Shown: positions 9,420-18,021, numbered from the stretch's first letter. The stretch is 64,000 bases of DNA from Afipia sp. (GCA_017308595.1 JAFKER010000008.1:211349-275348); one strand, 5' to 3'. The notes: generated by a model not told the origin, from the letters alone. Numbers and translations are program-made.

Positions 9420-10223
9420 ATGTCTCGTTCTCAGCTTGTTGCTGAACATCTGCCACTGTTGCGTCGCTATGCCCGTGCGCTGACCGGTAGCCAGGCATCC
9501 GGCGACGCCTATGTGGCGGCGATGCTGGAGGCCCTGCTTCAGGATTCGACTCTGCTGGAAGAAAAATTGGGCCCGCGGGTTGGGCTGTTTCGGTTGTTCA
9601 CCCGGATCTGGAACTCCGTTTCGCTGAACGAAGGGGCGGAGAAGGTCCCGGCGCAGGCAGCTTCAGAGCAGAGGTTGTCGAGCCTGACCGCACCAACGCG
9701 TCAGGCCTTCCTGTTGTTGTCGCTGGAAGGTTTTTCTGAGGAGGAAGTGGCCCACGTCCTCAGCACTGACGTTGAAAAGGTGCGTGAGCTGGCGGACGCG
9801 GCCGGCCGCGAGTTGGCGGCGGAGATCGCGACGGATGTTCTTATCATTGAGGATGAGACCTTCATTGCGATGGACCTCGAGAGCTTGGTCAAGAACCTCG
9901 GTCACAATGTTATCGGTGTGGCGCGGACCCACACCGATGCCGTTGCGCTTGCAAAGACCAAGCAGCCCGGCCTGATCCTGGCTGACATTCAGCTTGCGGA
10001 TGGCAGTTCGGGGCTCGACGCAGTGAACGAATTGCTGAAATCATTCGAGGTGCCGGTTGTGTTCATCACGGCCTATCCGGAACGTTTTCTCACCGGCGAG
10101 CGGCCTGAGCCTGCCTTCCTGATCTCCAAGCCGTTCCAGCCTGCGATGGTTTCCGCTGTGGCCAGCCAGGCGCTGTTCTTTCAGCGCAATTCGCGCAGCA
10201 GGCCGAAAGCAGCGGCGTCCTGA
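9420..10223 (+). CDS. phyR: Response regulator / anti-anti-sigma factor PhyR
   Basis: 267 residues from the ATG at 9420, directly after a GGAGGGGG site. The N-terminal half is a sigma-like mimic of EcfG (LPLLRRYARALTGSQASGDA and LTAPTRQAFLLLSLEGFSEE), which captures NepR. The C-terminal half is a receiver domain: acidic pocket IIEDE (about 142-146), phosphoacceptor Asp189 in LADIQL, the FATGUY-type motif FITAYPE, and Lys in SKPF. Phosphorylation by a HWE/HisKA_2 kinase releases the mimic domain. Transcribed divergently from nepR-ecfG and closed by a strong terminator. Confidence 0.96.
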   Translation: MSRSQLVAEHLPLLRRYARALTGSQASGDAYVAAMLEALLQDSTLLEEKLGPRVGLFRLFTRIWNSVSLNEGAEKVPAQAASEQRLSSLTAPTRQAFLLLSLEGFSEEEVAHVLSTDVEKVRELADAAGRELAAEIATDVLIIEDETFIAMDLESLVKNLGHNVIGVARTHTDAVALAKTKQPGLILADIQLADGSSGLDAVNELLKSFEVPVVFITAYPERFLTGERPEPAFLISKPFQPAMVSAVASQALFFQRNSRSRPKAAAS

Positions 10224-10239
10224 TCATCCTTTGCAGGTG

Positions 10240-10278
10240 AAAAAACCGGAGCGTTTTTAGCGCTCCGGTTTTTTTTGT
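10240..10278 (+). terminator. Rho-independent terminator of phyR
   Basis: Stem aaaaccggagcg / cgctccggtttt with a short loop (tttttag) and a long T-run. It sits 17 bases after the phyR stop. The rest of the ~300-base gap to the next gene holds one EcfG-type promoter and no other recognisable gene. Confidence 0.9.
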
Positions 10279-10449
10279 GTCAGGGACGGATCAAAAAGAA
10301 AGGGGTGCGGCCGGCATCACCACGGCCACACCCCCATGGGCCGGTCGATTAGGGGCAGGGGGATTGACCGGCTTCGGATACGACGCGCGCTTCACGATAA
10401 TGTTCCTGTCATCTCCGGATTTTTCTTAAGACCTGCATCCGGGTGCGCG

Positions 10450-10475
10450 GGAACGAAAGCCGCGCGAGGCACGTT
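10450..10475 (+). promoter_or_regulatory. EcfG-type promoter
   Basis: GGAAC 10450-10454, 17-base spacer, CGTT 10472-10475; full consensus. It lies 48 bases upstream of the start of the exported-protein gene at 10524. Confidence 0.75.
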
Positions 10476-10523
10476 GTTTTGCCGAGCCGCGATTGTGCGG
10501 CATGGCAATGCGTGAGGCGGGAG

Positions 10524-10949
10524 ATGGCTAGTCTGGCTTCTGGAACTCTCGGAGTGATGGCAGGCGTGCTGGCACTGGGTGCCGTGCATCTGGAAGTGTC
10601 GGCCGGCAACGGTCTGCTTGGCCAGGTGCAGCGCGGTGATGCGTCGTTGGCCGCCCCAGCGCGCCCCGAACCGATCATGGTCAATGTCGATCGCTCAGCG
10701 AAGGGCGACCGTGAGGCTGTCGGCGCGCCTGTTAACGGTGTGACGATTTCGTTCAAGGTGCCGGGATCGGACGATTCGTCGGTGATGGTCCGTATGCCGT
10801 CTGGCGATGCCGCCGATGCACGCAAGGCTCCGGTGTCGACAGTGGGCAAGGGATCGTCTGCGGGCAGTCGGCCCGTCGCCTGCGAGCCTGTGGTGAGCGT
10901 TTTGACCGCCGTCGCGAAGCAGCTCGCGCCGGGCCGCTGCATCACCTGA
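10524..10949 (+). CDS. Hypothetical exported or membrane-anchored protein of the GSR locus
   Basis: 141 residues from ATG 10524, preceded by GGCGGGAG. The N-terminus MASLASGTLGVMAGVLALGA is a hydrophobic signal or anchor segment; the rest is a low-complexity, Ala/Ser/Val-rich periplasmic stretch with two late Cys residues (in PVACEPV and GRCIT) that could form a disulfide. No family recognised. A perfect EcfG promoter in front of it and a terminator behind it make it a single-gene stress-response unit. A longer frame begins at 10443, but that would include the promoter. Confidence 0.6.
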   Translation: MASLASGTLGVMAGVLALGAVHLEVSAGNGLLGQVQRGDASLAAPARPEPIMVNVDRSAKGDREAVGAPVNGVTISFKVPGSDDSSVMVRMPSGDAADARKAPVSTVGKGSSAGSRPVACEPVVSVLTAVAKQLAPGRCIT

Positions 10950-10974
10950 TAGCTGATTATGTTGCTGAAATGAC

Positions 10975-11000
10975 AAAAGAGCGCCCTCGGGCGCTCTTTT
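10975..11000 (+). terminator. Rho-independent terminator
   Basis: Stem aaaagagcgcc / ggcgctctttt with a tiny loop, flanked by A and T runs, between convergent genes (10524-10949 plus and 11021-11458 minus). It can work in both directions. Confidence 0.85.
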
Positions 11001-11020
11001 GTTTTGAAGGGCTGGATCCG

Positions 11021-11458
11021 TTATTCTTCGGACGATGGTTCTGCATCGCCCTGCCGACGGCTGGCCATCAAGCCAAGCGCAATCCCGCCAATGGCGATGA
11101 TGGGAACGATGCGTTTCAGCCCGATGGTTCGCACGATCTGCAGTCCGGCGGCCAATACCATCGGATCGCTGAGCGCCGCCTGCATGGTGGATTTGGCGGC
11201 TTCGACCGGCTTCTCACGAATTTGCTTTTTGCGCACCATGTAGGCAATCGCGGCCAGCATGGTGGCGACAAAAAAGACGCCGGCCCCCGCGAAGCAGGCC
11301 TGCAGCAGCCCGTATTTTTGCAGCACAAAGACGAACGCCGCAGCGCACAGGAAGCAGGTGGTGACGAACAGCAGAACGGCGACGGCGATGGCGAGCGACG
11401 TCAAGCGCAGGGCGCTGCCTGTGCTTTCCCGGAAATCATCCATGAATTTCTGAAGCAT
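11021..11458 (-). CDS. Small integral membrane protein of the stress locus
   Basis: 145 residues from ATG 11458 (MLQKFMDDFRESTGSALRLT). Two hydrophobic helices at about 22-42 and 50-72, then a charged stretch (VRKKQIREKPVEAAK) and a third hydrophobic segment near 115-132. It resembles the phage-holin-superfamily/DUF1469-like membrane proteins that often pair with DUF883 proteins. It is 71 bases downstream of the DUF883 gene on the same strand, so both probably share one EcfG-driven transcript. Function unproven. Confidence 0.6.
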   Translation of the reverse strand: MLQKFMDDFRESTGSALRLTSLAIAVAVLLFVTTCFLCAAAFVFVLQKYGLLQACFAGAGVFFVATMLAAIAYMVRKKQIREKPVEAAKSTMQAALSDPMVLAAGLQIVRTIGLKRIVPIIAIGGIALGLMASRRQGDAEPSSEE

Positions 11459-11529
11459 CGAAAATCCGATCAATATCCATCAACGAAAGGCGCCACCGGC
11501 AGGCCGCCGATGGCGCGGGATGACCGGCG

Positions 11530-11901
11530 TCAGCGGCGCCAGGTCACGCCGATCAGAAAGCCGAGGCCGACGGCGAGGCCGACTGCCGCGAGCGGGCGTT
11601 GGGTGATGGCGTCTTCGAGGGATTCTTCCAATGTCCCTGCATAGTCCTGGGCGGCGTCCAGCGCCTCGCTGCCGCGTTTTCCCGCATCTGACATCAGGGA
11701 ATCCACATTGGCGCGGGCCTGCTTGTAGGTCCGCCGGGCCTGTCTGCTTGCATCGCCCTTGAAGGCTTCGATGACATCCGAAATCTGGTCGGCAAGTGCT
11801 GAGATATCGTTTTTCACGGCTTCTACATCCTTCTGCAGGCGGTCATAGGTGGCTTTGTCGGTCATGTTTCTCATCGCGTCTTCACCGTCGGTGCTCGACA
11901 T
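11530..11901 (-). CDS. DUF883 (ElaB/YqjD-like) membrane-anchored stress protein
   Basis: 123 residues from ATG 11901. A long amphipathic, probably coiled-coil region (LQKDVEAVKNDISALADQIS onward) is followed by one C-terminal helix ending in a glycine-rich LAVGLGFLIGVTWRR. This is the layout of the ElaB/YqjD/YgaM family, inner-membrane tail-anchored proteins that in E. coli bind ribosomes in stationary phase. A perfect EcfG promoter lies 39 bases upstream. First gene of a two-gene unit with the membrane protein at 11021-11458. Confidence 0.8.
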   Translation of the reverse strand: MSSTDGEDAMRNMTDKATYDRLQKDVEAVKNDISALADQISDVIEAFKGDASRQARRTYKQARANVDSLMSDAGKRGSEALDAAQDYAGTLEESLEDAITQRPLAAVGLAVGLGFLIGVTWRR

Positions 11902-11939
11902 CAAAAACTCCCCTGGTGTAGGCGGTTGCTCGGTGCAAA

Positions 11940-11964
11940 AACGCGCCGTTGGGCTTAAGGTTCC
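11940..11964 (-). promoter_or_regulatory. EcfG-type promoter of the DUF883 gene
   Basis: Minus strand: GGAAC (11964-11960), 16-base spacer, CGTT (11943-11940). Full consensus; the DUF883 ATG is at 11901. Confidence 0.85.
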
Positions 11965-11971
11965 AAGGGGA

Positions 11972-13084
11972 TTAGTCGCCGGGCAGCTGGATGTCCTTGA
12001 CCGGCATCAAGTGCTCCTTGATGACCAGCCCCACGATCAGGATGGGCGACGAGAGAAAAGCGCCCATTGGTCCCCATAGCCAGGTCCAGAACGCCAGGGC
12101 GATGATGACGGCGAGTGCATTTAGGGCGAGCCGCCGCCCGATAATGGTCGGCGTGATAAAGTGCCCCTCGATAAAAGCGACGACGGCAAAACCCGCGGCG
12201 GCAACCAGTCCTCCCCCCAAAGTGGAGGCGGTCACCACTCCGACTGCCGCGAGGACCACAAAGGTCACGATCGGCCCGATAATCGGAATGAAGTTCAGTG
12301 TGGCGGCAAGCGCGCCGAGGCCCGCGGGATTCGGCATTCCGGTCACAGCGCAGATCAATCCCGTAGCCACTCCAAGGCCCATGTTGATCATGGTCACAGT
12401 GAGAAGGTAGCTGCCCAGGCTGCTCTCAATAGCGTTCAAAATGCGCAGTGTCCGCAACCGTGAATCATGATCCCCGAAAGTCAGGACAAGGGCGCGGCGC
12501 AGATCCGGCCAGCTCGCGATGAACAGCACGAGTACCGCCAGAAACAAAAGAAGCTCGGTAAATGTCGGCGAAAGGAATTCCAGGGTTGGCTGAACCCATT
12601 CGATTTTCGGCAGCGGAAAACCGGCGTCTGACGGTGTGCCGCCAAACATGCCTTGAACCTGGTGCCAGAGCGCAATGGGCCGGTCGAAAATATGGAATTT
12701 TTCCTTGAGCGATGACTGAAGCTCGGGAAGCTGACTGGTCCAGTCCATCACCGGAGCCGAAATCAGTGCCACCATGAACGCCAGTCCCGCGCAGGTCGCC
12801 GCAACGATGAGGACGGCCGAAACAGAGCGCGGAATGCCGTAGCGTTCGAAGAGCTTTGCGGCCGGTGACAGCATGGTGCCGACAATCAGTGCTGTCGCTG
12901 TTGGAAGAAAGAAAGCTCGACCGACATACAGCACTGCAACGATGCTGATGATCAGTAAGGCAAGGAGGCAAAACGAGACGATGTCGGCGTGGCTAAAGCC
13001 ACGAAATGGCTGATCTGCACTGTCGTCCGGTGGAGAATCCACCGGACGAATGGCGTCGCGCACCTTTCTGCGCAGATCGGTCAA
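11972..13084 (-). CDS. AI-2E family (PerM/TqsA-like) transporter
   Basis: 370 residues from TTG 13084, two bases after the stop of the DUF3309 gene; the open frame runs further upstream, but only through that gene. About eight membrane helices in the family's arrangement: two near the N-terminus (IVSFCLLALLIISIVAVLYV), a large soluble loop (about 110-180), then several C-terminal helices with GLGALAATLNFIPIIGPIV and the PTIIGRRLALNALAV block. These proteins are cation-coupled exporters of varied, mostly unknown substrates. It is probably co-transcribed with the DUF3309 gene from an EcfG-like promoter. Confidence 0.85.
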   Translation of the reverse strand: MTDLRRKVRDAIRPVDSPPDDSADQPFRGFSHADIVSFCLLALLIISIVAVLYVGRAFFLPTATALIVGTMLSPAAKLFERYGIPRSVSAVLIVAATCAGLAFMVALISAPVMDWTSQLPELQSSLKEKFHIFDRPIALWHQVQGMFGGTPSDAGFPLPKIEWVQPTLEFLSPTFTELLLFLAVLVLFIASWPDLRRALVLTFGDHDSRLRTLRILNAIESSLGSYLLTVTMINMGLGVATGLICAVTGMPNPAGLGALAATLNFIPIIGPIVTFVVLAAVGVVTASTLGGGLVAAAGFAVVAFIEGHFITPTIIGRRLALNALAVIIALAFWTWLWGPMGAFLSSPILIVGLVIKEHLMPVKDIQLPGD

Positions 13085-13086
13085 CG

Positions 13087-13245
13087 TCAGATTCTGCCGA
13101 GCAACAGCAGGATCACCACGATCACCAGTATGGTGCCGACGATGCCCGAAGGGCCGTAGCCCCAGTTGCCGCTGTAACCCCAGCTTGGAATGACGCCGAG
13201 CAGGATAAGGATCAAAAGAATAACGAGAATTGTGCCAAGTGACAT
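13087..13245 (-). CDS. DUF3309 small membrane protein (52 aa)
   Basis: ATG 13245 gives MSLGTILVILLILILLGVIP then SWGYSGNWGYGPSGI and a second hydrophobic helix ending LLLLGRI. This is the DUF3309 pattern: two helices joined by a Trp-Gly-Tyr-rich loop. Members are small inner-membrane proteins of unknown role, often in stress loci. The stop lies only two bases before the TTG of the downstream AI-2E transporter, so translation is likely coupled. A near-consensus EcfG promoter lies upstream. Confidence 0.85.
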   Translation of the reverse strand: MSLGTILVILLILILLGVIPSWGYSGNWGYGPSGIVGTILVIVVILLLLGRI

Positions 13246-13296
13246 GATGAAGTCCTCGATTTTCTGAACCGGCCCCAGACGGCCTTCGGCAGCGGT

Positions 13297-13321
13297 AACC
13301 GGCATCCCCACTCAATGTTCC
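13297..13321 (-). promoter_or_regulatory. Probable EcfG-type promoter of DUF3309/AI-2E unit
   Basis: Minus strand: GGAAC (13321-13317), 16-base spacer, GGTT (13300-13297); one mismatch from CGTT. The DUF3309 start is 51 bases further on. Confidence 0.55.
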
Positions 13322-13384
13322 CGATGTTCGGCGCGAACCGGTATCGGGTCGGCTTGCACTAACCAATGGCGCAACGACTGAGCC

Positions 13385-13410
13385 GGAACCAAAAGCCGTG
13401 GTGCCGCGTT
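13385..13410 (+). promoter_or_regulatory. EcfG-type promoter of the L,D-transpeptidase gene
   Basis: GGAAC 13385-13389, 17-base spacer, CGTT 13407-13410; full consensus. The gene starts at 13462. Confidence 0.75.
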
Positions 13411-13461
13411 CGTCTCGTGTCCGCATCACGCGATGCCCTCTTGCAGGAATCGAGGCAGGCC

Positions 13462-14277
13462 ATGACCCATTCGACGCAGTCTCCCAAAGGAATTCAGGTG
13501 CTTCGGAATTCGGTTGCTCAGGCTTTCGCGAAGTCCCGTTGCGGATGGATTGCTGCCGCGATCCTGCTGCCGGTTGGTCTGGCAACGCCGGCGATGTCGC
13601 AAACGCTTGGTTACGCGGGATATGCGACCGCGCCTTCGCAGGGATCGTTCTGGTCGGACCAACAGTCGTTGCCGACCCCGAATATGACCGAGGATGAAAG
13701 CGACAGCACTGCTGTCCTGCCGGAGCGGCTGCAGCGCAAGATTGTCTCCTATGAGACGCGCGAAGCGCCGGGCACCATTGTCATCGATACCGGCAACACA
13801 GTGCTTTACTACGTTCTCGGTCAGGGCCGTGCGATCCGCTATGGCGTCGGCGTTGGACGCGAAGGGTTTACCTGGTCCGGCGTGCAGACGGTGTCGCGCA
13901 AGGCGGCGTGGCCCGACTGGCATCCGCCCGCAGAGATGATCGCACGTCAACCCTATCTGCCGCGGTTCGTCGCGGGCGGGCCGGGTAACCCGCTTGGCGC
14001 AGCTGCGATGTACCTCGGCTCGAGCGCCTATCGCATTCACGGCACCAATGATCCGTCCACCATCGGCAAGTTCGTCTCCAGCGGATGTATCCGTCTGACC
14101 AATGAAGACGTGCAGGATCTGGCTAGCCGCGTCTCGGTTGGGACAAAGGTGATTGTGCTGCCCAAGAACGGGCGGATTGAAGCGAATGCAGCGAAGCGCA
14201 TCGCGCCTGGAGCTGGCGCACTCAAGCCGATGCGGATCAGCGCGTCCCAAAACATCAAATTGTCCGGATTAAATTGA
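13462..14277 (+). CDS. L,D-transpeptidase (YkuD/ErfK family)
   Basis: 271 residues from ATG 13462. An N-terminal signal peptide (CGWIAAAILLPVGLATPAMS, cleaved near AMSQT, about residue 48) is followed by the YkuD domain: GTIVIDTGNTVLYYVLGQGR, YGVGVGREGFTWSG, and the catalytic block YRIHGTNDP plus FVSSGCIRLTNEDV, with the active Cys and His intact. The enzyme makes 3-3 peptidoglycan cross-links or attaches proteins to peptidoglycan in the periplasm. A perfect EcfG promoter upstream ties it to stress-induced wall remodelling. An upstream in-frame extension to 13366 was excluded because it runs through the promoter. Confidence 0.92.
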   Translation: MTHSTQSPKGIQVLRNSVAQAFAKSRCGWIAAAILLPVGLATPAMSQTLGYAGYATAPSQGSFWSDQQSLPTPNMTEDESDSTAVLPERLQRKIVSYETREAPGTIVIDTGNTVLYYVLGQGRAIRYGVGVGREGFTWSGVQTVSRKAAWPDWHPPAEMIARQPYLPRFVAGGPGNPLGAAAMYLGSSAYRIHGTNDPSTIGKFVSSGCIRLTNEDVQDLASRVSVGTKVIVLPKNGRIEANAAKRIAPGAGALKPMRISASQNIKLSGLN

Positions 14278-14329
14278 GTCAAAATTTGCGCAGGCGATAT
14301 ACGGGATGAACAAGGCTGAAGAGGGCACC

Positions 14330-14980
14330 ATGGGTAAGTTCGAGTTGTATCGTCGACCGGCTGCTGCGGCCGTGATCGCATGCGTCGCCCTTGCGACCAG
14401 CACGCCGTCCGCGCAGGCTCGTGACTTCTTCACGTCTCTCTTCGGCGGTTTCGTGAACGCGCCGGCGCGGACTGTGTCGATGCCGTTTGCATCACCGGAT
14501 TTTGGCGATGCGCCCGCACCCCCGCCGCGTGTCAACGTCTATGGCGGCAGCTACGGATCGACGACTTTCTGCGTGCGGACGTGCGACGGGCGCTATTTTC
14601 CGGTGGTTGCTTCCGATGGGCAGACCAAGGCCGAAGCCTGCAAGAGCTTCTGTCCTGCAGCGGAAACGAAAATCTATCATGGTGGCTCGATCGACAACGC
14701 GGCAAGCGACACCGGCCGGTCTTATTCCGATCTCCCCAACGCATTTCGCTATCGCAAGGAGCTGGTCGCCGGCTGCACCTGTAACGGCAAAGATCCGGCG
14801 GGGCTTGCATCGGTCAAGATCGAAGACGATCCGACACTGCGTAAGGGCGATATTGTGGCCGGTGCGAATGGGTTGATGATCGCCGGAGCCAGCCGCCGGA
14901 GTGCAGCGTTGAATTTCACCCCGGCGCCGAAATCCATCCGCGCGAAGTTTGAGCGCCTGCCCGTTGTCGCATCCCAATAG
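14330..14980 (+). CDS. DUF2865 exported protein
   Basis: 216 residues from ATG 14330, preceded by GAGGG; ATG 14306 is an alternative. A signal peptide (AAAAVIACVALATSTPSAQA) is followed by the DUF2865 core: TFCVRTCDGRYFPV, EACKSFCPAAETKIYHGG and VAGCTCNG, with paired cysteines probably in disulfides. Members are secreted or periplasmic proteins of unknown role, common in Rhizobiales. It lies 52 bases after the L,D-transpeptidase and may be co-transcribed with it. Confidence 0.8.
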   Translation: MGKFELYRRPAAAAVIACVALATSTPSAQARDFFTSLFGGFVNAPARTVSMPFASPDFGDAPAPPPRVNVYGGSYGSTTFCVRTCDGRYFPVVASDGQTKAEACKSFCPAAETKIYHGGSIDNAASDTGRSYSDLPNAFRYRKELVAGCTCNGKDPAGLASVKIEDDPTLRKGDIVAGANGLMIAGASRRSAALNFTPAPKSIRAKFERLPVVASQ

Positions 14981-15008
14981 ACCTTGGATGGATCGTTGTT
15001 CCCGCATG

Positions 15009-15033
15009 GGAACCAACCTCGCTGCTAGCCGTT
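15009..15033 (+). promoter_or_regulatory. EcfG-type promoter
   Basis: GGAAC 15009-15013, 16-base spacer, CGTT 15030-15033; full consensus, 59 bases ahead of the 53-aa membrane protein gene. Confidence 0.8.
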
Positions 15034-15092
15034 GATAAGCAGGGAAGCGGGACGAGGTCTCGCCCCTGCTTTGACTGCATGAAGGGGTTGTC

Positions 15093-15254
15093 ATGTCCTT
15101 GCTAATCAGCGTGCTGATCACGTTTCTGGTCGTTATTCTCGTTCTTTATCTGGTGAATCTTCTGCCGATTGACGGCCGCGCCAAGCAGATTGTCCGCGTC
15201 ATCGTCATCATCATCGGCATCATCTCGATCCTGAAATATCTCGCGGTGTTTTAG
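15093..15254 (+). CDS. Small two-helix membrane protein (53 aa)
   Basis: ATG 15093 to TAG 15252-15254. MSLLISVLITFLVVILVLYL forms a first membrane helix; a short polar hinge (NLLPIDGRAKQIVR) leads into a second helix rich in Ile (VIVIIIGIISILKYL). The hinge matches the small conserved Thivi_2564-type membrane proteins. AAGGGG precedes the start, a perfect EcfG promoter lies upstream and a terminator downstream, so it is a free-standing stress-induced unit. Function unknown. Confidence 0.75.
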   Translation: MSLLISVLITFLVVILVLYLVNLLPIDGRAKQIVRVIVIIIGIISILKYLAVF

Positions 15255-15272
15255 CGCCGCAGTTGCGCAAAT

Positions 15273-15305
15273 AAAAAGCCCCGGCACAGGCCGGGGCTTT
15301 TTTTA
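15273..15305. terminator. Rho-independent terminator
   Basis: Stem aaaagccccgg / ccggggcttttt with loop cacagg, A-rich before and T-run after. It lies between convergent genes (53-aa protein and CsbD) and may be bidirectional. Confidence 0.88.
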
Positions 15306-15320
15306 TTCAACAGACGCGGC

Positions 15321-15521
15321 CTACTTCAGCGTACCGAACCAGTCGTCGACGTCTTTCTTGACCTGATCCTTGGCGTATCCGTAGCGCTGCTGCAGCTTGC
15401 CTTCGAGCTGTTCGCGGCGGCCCTCGATGACATTGAGATCGTCATCGGTCAGCTTGCCCCATTTCTCCTTCGCAGCGCCCTTGAATTGCTTCCAGTTGCC
15501 TTCAACGCGGTTCCAATCCAT
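15321..15521 (-). CDS. CsbD-family stress protein
   Basis: 66 residues from ATG 15521. The N-terminus MDWNRVEGNWKQFKGAAKEK followed by WGKLTDDDLNVIEGRREQL is the CsbD signature: small, charged, mostly helical cytoplasmic proteins. CsbD was first seen in the Bacillus sigma-B regulon and is abundant under stress in alphaproteobacteria; biochemical role unknown. A perfect EcfG promoter lies 30 bases upstream on the same strand. Confidence 0.92.
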   Translation of the reverse strand: MDWNRVEGNWKQFKGAAKEKWGKLTDDDLNVIEGRREQLEGKLQQRYGYAKDQVKKDVDDWFGTLK

Positions 15522-15550
15522 CGTCGTCCTCCAGTGTTGGAAAGACTGAT

Positions 15551-15575
15551 AACGGCAGTGCAATGCGATCGTTCC
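15551..15575 (-). promoter_or_regulatory. EcfG-type promoter of the CsbD gene
   Basis: Minus strand: GGAAC (15575-15571), 16-base spacer, CGTT (15554-15551). Full consensus. Confidence 0.88.
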
Positions 15576-15623
15576 AACCGGATCTGCGGCATCACGTCAT
15601 GCGTGTTACGCTGAATTGAATCA

Positions 15624-15652
15624 GAAACCCCGGCGCGAAGCCGGGGTTTTCT
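15624..15652 (-). terminator. Rho-independent terminator of glcB
   Basis: Stem gaaaccccggc / gccggggttttc with loop gcgaa, located 18 bases past the malate synthase stop (minus strand). The minus-strand copy ends in a T-rich stretch. Confidence 0.75.
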
Positions 15653-15669
15653 TCATAAGGTTTTAGTTG

Positions 15670-17832
15670 TCAGCCTGCGGCTTTCGCTTCCTTGCGGCGT
15701 GCATGCAGAATGAACTCGGTGTAGCCGTTCGGCTGTTCGCGGCCCTTGAACACGAGATCGCAGGCAGCCTGGAAGGCAATGCCGTCGAACTTCGGCGCCA
15801 TCGGCTTGTAGAGCGCATCGCCGGCGTTCTGCTTGTCGACGATTGCCGCCATGCGCTTGAGCGACTCCATCACCTGATCCTTGGTGACGACGCCCTGATG
15901 CAGCCAGTTGGCGAGATGCTGCGCGGAGATGCGCAGCGTGGCGCGGTCTTCCATTAGGCCGACATCGTGAATGTCCGGCACCTTGGAGCAGCCGACGCCC
16001 TGATCGATCCAGCGCACGACATAGCCGAGGATGCCCTGACAGTTGTTGTCGATCTCCTGCTTCACATCGTCCGGCGCCCAGTTCGACTGCGAGACCGGAA
16101 TGGTGAGAATGTCAGACAGCTTCGCCTTGGTGCGTGACTTCAATTCCTTCTGCCGCGCGCCGACGTCAACCTGATGATAGTGCAGGGCGTGGAGCGTCGC
16201 GGCAGTCGGCGAGGGGACCCATGCGGTCGAAGCGCCAGCCTGCGGATGCGCGATCTTCTGCGCCAGCATGTCGGCCATCTTGTCGGGAGCAGCCCACATG
16301 CCCTTGCCGACCTGTGCGTGACCCGGCAGGCCATTGGCCAGACCCGTATCGACGTTCCAGTCCTCATAGGCCTTGATCCAGGGCTGCGCTTTCATGTCGT
16401 TCTTGCGGATCATCGGACCCGCTTCCATCGACGTATGGATCTCGTCGCCGGTGCGGTCGAGGAAGCCGGTGTTGATGAAGCAGATGCGCTGAGCGGCATT
16501 CTGGATACAGGCCTGCAGATTCACCGTGGTGCGGCGTTCCTCGTCCATGATGCCGACCTTCATGGTGTTGGCAGGCAGGCCGAGCATCTTTTCGACGCGG
16601 CCGAAAAGCTCGACTGTGAGCGCGACTTCGTCCGGGCCGTGCATCTTCGGCTTGACGATATAGACCGAGCCCTTGCGGCTGTTCTTGAGCTTGCTCTTGC
16701 CCTTCAGGTCATGAATGGCAAGCAGGCCGGTGACGGCGGCATCGAGAATGCCTTCCGGAATTTCCTTGCCTTCGCTGTCGAGCACGGCGTCGGTGAACAT
16801 GTGATGGCCGACATTGCGGATCAGCATCATGCTGCGGCCGTGCAGGGTCACCGTGCCCTTGCCATCCGCGGTGGTGTAGGTGCGGTCGGCATTGAGTGCG
16901 CGGGTCAGCGTCTTGCCGCCCTTCTCAAAATCGGCGGAGAGGGTGCCATCCATGATGCCGAGCACGTTGCGGTAGACGAGGACCTTGTCCTCGGCGTCGA
17001 CAGCAGCGACCGAGTCTTCCATGTCGAGAATGGTGGACACGGCGGACTCAAGGATCATATCGGCGACGCCGGCCGGATCGTCCTTGCCGATGGTGTTGTT
17101 GCGGTTGATGACCACATCGATGTGCAGGCCGTTGTTGACCAGCAGGATCGAGGTCGGTGCGGCGGCATCGCCCTGATAACCGACGAGCTGCGCCTTGTTC
17201 TTGAGTGCAGTCGCATTGCCGCTCTTGAGCTTGGCGGCGAGCTGGCCGTTTTCGATGTGATAGGCGGTGACGTCGCTGTGGTTGCCGGTGGCGAGCGGCG
17301 CAGCCTGATCGAGGAATGCCTTGGCTTTTGCAATCACCTTGTCGCCGCGGGCCTTGTTGTAGCCCTTGCCGCTCTCGCTCGGATCGTGCGGGATGGCGTC
17401 GGTACCATAGAAGGCGTCATAGAGGCTGCCCCAGCGTGCATTCGCCGCGTTCAGCGAGTAGCGCGCATTGGTCAGCGGCACGACGAGCTGTGGACCGAAC
17501 ATGGTGGCGAGTTCTTCGTCGACATTCGCTGTCTGCACGTCCTTGGTCGCGGGCTCCGGCTGCAGATAGCCGATCTGCTTCAGGAAGGCGGTGTAGGCAT
17601 CCATGTCGAACGGCTTGCCTTTGTTGGCCTTGTGCCAGTCGTCGATCTTGGCCTGCAGGGCGTCGCGGGTCGCGAGCAGTTCGCGGGTCCGGGGCGCCAG
17701 ATCCCTGACGATGCCGGCCAGACCCGCCCAGAAGGCGTCCGGAGCAATGCCGGTGCCGGCGGTCGCTTCCTTGGCGATAAAGTCGGACAGAACAGGAGCG
17801 ATCTTCAAACCGCTGGCGTCGATACGTGTCAT
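15670..17832 (-). CDS. glcB: Malate synthase G
   Basis: 720 residues from ATG 17832 ([20 protein letters not shown]), matching the family length of ~720-730. It condenses glyoxylate with acetyl-CoA to malate, the second step of the glyoxylate bypass. Visible G-type features: [51 protein letters not shown] with the Mg-binding acidic residues, [12 protein letters not shown], and the C-terminal [21 protein letters not shown] single-gene unit here with its own terminator; no isocitrate lyase is in the window. An upstream in-frame extension exists, but the MTRID start matches the family. Confidence 0.97.
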   Translation of the reverse strand: MTRIDASGLKIAPVLSDFIAKEATAGTGIAPDAFWAGLAGIVRDLAPRTRELLATRDALQAKIDDWHKANKGKPFDMDAYTAFLKQIGYLQPEPATKDVQTANVDEELATMFGPQLVVPLTNARYSLNAANARWGSLYDAFYGTDAIPHDPSESGKGYNKARGDKVIAKAKAFLDQAAPLATGNHSDVTAYHIENGQLAAKLKSGNATALKNKAQLVGYQGDAAAPTSILLVNNGLHIDVVINRNNTIGKDDPAGVADMILESAVSTILDMEDSVAAVDAEDKVLVYRNVLGIMDGTLSADFEKGGKTLTRALNADRTYTTADGKGTVTLHGRSMMLIRNVGHHMFTDAVLDSEGKEIPEGILDAAVTGLLAIHDLKGKSKLKNSRKGSVYIVKPKMHGPDEVALTVELFGRVEKMLGLPANTMKVGIMDEERRTTVNLQACIQNAAQRICFINTGFLDRTGDEIHTSMEAGPMIRKNDMKAQPWIKAYEDWNVDTGLANGLPGHAQVGKGMWAAPDKMADMLAQKIAHPQAGASTAWVPSPTAATLHALHYHQVDVGARQKELKSRTKAKLSDILTIPVSQSNWAPDDVKQEIDNNCQGILGYVVRWIDQGVGCSKVPDIHDVGLMEDRATLRISAQHLANWLHQGVVTKDQVMESLKRMAAIVDKQNAGDALYKPMAPKFDGIAFQAACDLVFKGREQPNGYTEFILHARRKEAKAAG

Positions 17833-18021
17833 GATAAATCTCACGGAAAACGGCGAAAAAGCACGCCGTTCTGGGGCTTCAGGATGAGGTGAAGAGATAC
17901 CGCTAGAAAGCGGCAGGACCGGGCCACTTTTAACGCCAAACCCGAGCAAAAGAGAAGGCCCTTCCCCGGTCTGAAAGGCGTATACCACGGTCCCTCAAGC
18001 GATTGCATTTTCACCCAGTTA

